Source: Solibacillus sp. FSL K6-1523 (GTDB lineage: Bacteria > Bacillota > Bacilli > Bacillales_A > Planococcaceae). Taken from it: a stretch of DNA of 64,000 nt. The notes beneath the pieces are model-generated. The model had not been told where the DNA came from. It saw only the letters and a list, made by a program, of their open reading frames with translations, and ran no database searches. The position numbers and the translations under genes are program-made. This document shows, piece after piece, positions 62,616 to 64,000 of this stretch (position 1 is its first letter; each line of letters opens with the position of its first letter). The DNA lies in assembly GCF_038005225.1 (NCBI RefSeq), contig NZ_JBBOSU010000001.1, positions 1,476,001-1,540,000 on the forward strand, written 5' to 3'.

Positions 62616-63179
62616 ATGATTAATCTATTGAAATATGATAAGGAATACGAAGGTTTGATTGAAGTGAAAGGAGAATATGTTGCGTATGCTGTTGCAGGAG
62701 AGGCGGATAACTATGTGGAACAGACAAGTAGGCGTTTGCGGCAACTCGCACAAACGATGTATACGTTCCCATTTTATTTATATTTTGAGAGTTATTATGA
62801 CAGCCTTGAATGGGTTTTACAAGAAATGGGATTTGATATTCGTTATAAGGCTTCAGGAAGAACTGTATTAACGCAAACTGGTCAAAAGATGTTTCAAGCA
62901 GAGGTACCTACATTTACAGTAGCGATTACAAATCAAGTCTTGCTTGATCAATCGTTTCAACTATGGTTTCAAAATGCCTTTGATAATCATTTATGGGCGA
63001 TTACGCAAGACGATGTTATTTACTATGAAAATGGTTTTGCAGCAGTCGATTTAATGAAGGACATGACCATCCTCATAGCAGAGCATGATGCGAGTGGGTT
63101 TACGGTAGTGACGAACCAAGCTGATTATCAGAGTGAGTCATTGTTGCAAGGTTATTTAGAGAAGGTAATAAAAGAGTAG
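62616..63179 (+). CDS. hypothetical protein
   Basis: 187 residues, soluble, with a mixed alpha/beta pattern and no recognised motif. ATG 62616 follows a weak AGGGG. It is 18 bp before the next gene and is probably co-transcribed with it. Function unknown. Confidence 0.6.
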   Translation: MINLLKYDKEYEGLIEVKGEYVAYAVAGEADNYVEQTSRRLRQLAQTMYTFPFYLYFESYYDSLEWVLQEMGFDIRYKASGRTVLTQTGQKMFQAEVPTFTVAITNQVLLDQSFQLWFQNAFDNHLWAITQDDVIYYENGFAAVDLMKDMTILIAEHDASGFTVVTNQADYQSESLLQGYLEKVIKE

Positions 63180-63197
63180 TTTAAAAAGGAGATTTTT

Positions 63198-63668
63198 ATG
63201 CGCAAGAGTAAAATAAGAGGTACCAAACGAAAGTTACGAATAATTGAACGGCATCTAAGCGATAGGTCGCAGCACTTTCCAAATGATTTTTACGCTGGGG
63301 TTTATAATTTTAAGTTACCAGCTAACCAACAATTTATAGCGGCCCTAAATCAGAAGGGACAAAAAATCGTATCCAATTATTTAATGGAATGTGCAATGAA
63401 TTTAAAAAAGAAGAAACCGAGTGCAGCCTATAAGATTGCTGTGTTACTATTTCCAGAAAACTTTTGGCGCTCTGAATTGATTATTTTTGAAGATGAAGCA
63501 GTGTATCGAGACTTTTTTGATCGGCATAAACATGGGCAAGTATGGCGAGAGATGAAAAATCAAGCCGATTCATTCGTTTCAATCCATTGGATGCAAAAAA
63601 TGTATGAAGAAGTAATTGACGATGATGTACAACAGCAGCAAACGTTCATTTGTTACATAGAAAGGTAG
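63198..63668 (+). CDS. DUF3916-like protein
   Basis: 156 residues, basic N terminus (MRKSKIRGTKRKLRIIERH) and a conserved-looking core (VLLFPENFWRSELIIFEDE, YRDFFDRH) that recalls DUF3916 of Bacillales. Function unknown. ATG 63198 follows AAAGGAG. Confidence 0.68.
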   Translation: MRKSKIRGTKRKLRIIERHLSDRSQHFPNDFYAGVYNFKLPANQQFIAALNQKGQKIVSNYLMECAMNLKKKKPSAAYKIAVLLFPENFWRSELIIFEDEAVYRDFFDRHKHGQVWREMKNQADSFVSIHWMQKMYEEVIDDDVQQQQTFICYIER

Positions 63669-63677
63669 GAGTATTGT

Positions 63678-64000
63678 ATGTATTTTCAATATCAATTAGA
63701 GGACAGAAAATTAATTAACGGGAAATGGCCATTTGAAAACGGCTCGATTAAAGGTGATTTTCAAATTTATGTGGATGGGAAAATATATTTTGACGAATCT
63801 TCCATGAAAGTAGTGGAATTGGCGACGGAGCTTGGCAAGTGGCTCGATTTAGCTCGGCACGGGGTGATGCGAGAATTTGCGTATGTGTCTCTAGATCATA
63901 ACGAGGTAATACTTCAATTTGTAATGCAACAGGATGGCATTCGGCTTTCCTCCCCTATACAAAATGTTGAGCTGCAGAAGCCATTTGAAGTAGTGGATGT
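63678..64000 (+). CDS. hypothetical protein (partial, runs off the right edge)
   Basis: ATG 63678 follows AAGGTAGGAG and the frame stays open to the end, at least 107 residues (MYFQYQLEDRKLINGKWPF...). It has beta-rich composition and no recognised motif; probably in an operon with the preceding two genes. Confidence 0.65.
   Translation, partial: MYFQYQLEDRKLINGKWPFENGSIKGDFQIYVDGKIYFDESSMKVVELATELGKWLDLARHGVMREFAYVSLDHNEVILQFVMQQDGIRLSSPIQNVELQKPFEVVD

Overview
The window is chromosomal DNA from a low-GC Gram-positive spore-former relative of the order Bacillales, most likely the Lysinibacillus/Solibacillus branch of the Planococcaceae (Caryophanaceae). The reasons are strong AGGAGG-type ribosome sites, frequent TTG/GTG starts, a bioD-bioA-bioY-bioB cluster in the order known from (Lysini)bacillus sphaericus, a T-box in front of proBA, and orthologues of typical Bacillus proteins (YfmR-type ABC-F, Ctc, CvfC, type II pantothenate kinase). 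I see no rRNA, tRNA, CRISPR array or prophage.

Layout. 0-0.9 kb: the end of an upstream gene and a lipoprotein. 0.9-8.9 kb: a complete biotin-independent malonate decarboxylase system, with the MadLM malonate carrier divergent from a GntR regulator and mdcH-A-B-C-(D/E fusion)-G. 8.9-11.8 kb: signal peptidase I, an amidohydrolase, and an MFS exporter preceded by a short leader peptide and mutually exclusive hairpins. 12-15.7 kb: a BirA-controlled biotin operon. 15.7-19.9 kb: a kynurenine operon (kynU-kynA-transporter-kynB) that would take up tryptophan and convert it to anthranilate. 20-27.7 kb: an NhaC-type antiporter, a PurR-controlled purC, a universal stress protein, glutamate dehydrogenase, a YaiI/YqxD protein with a non-canonical start, D-serine dehydratase and a YisP-like protein. 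28-41 kb: housekeeping and accessory genes (exonuclease, coaW, ctc, an RNase H-like protein, phosphoesterase, a short UvrA, a SEC-C protein, EamA/LysR, a CoaB-like protein, YbaK, Csp) sprinkled with copies of a structured intergenic repeat. 41-52.1 kb: fhs, an HD hydrolase, ABC-F, CvfC, a vWA-like protein and the T-box-controlled proBA operon.

52.3-59.7 kb is an accessory, decaying stretch: a small sigma-like factor, a frameshifted GNAT gene, a zincin with a broken DinB gene, an internally deleted HAD hydrolase plus a decayed copy of its 5' end, a predicted toxin-antitoxin pair with a triple TGTACA operator, and a TnpB-only IS200/IS605-type element inserted in a small membrane-protein gene. 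59.7-64 kb: an ECF sigma factor fused to a very long C-terminal region, and several small proteins of unknown function.

The most unusual items are (1) a multi-hairpin repeat family present as two near-full-length inverted copies and several remnants; (2) the TnpB element, whose predicted excision restores a 91-residue reading frame and whose TnpB lacks the zinc ribbon; (3) the sigma factor fused to a roughly 450-residue extension; (4) the leader-peptide attenuator before the MFS gene; and (5) the toxin-antitoxin pair. All functions are inferred by reading the sequence; no database search was run.
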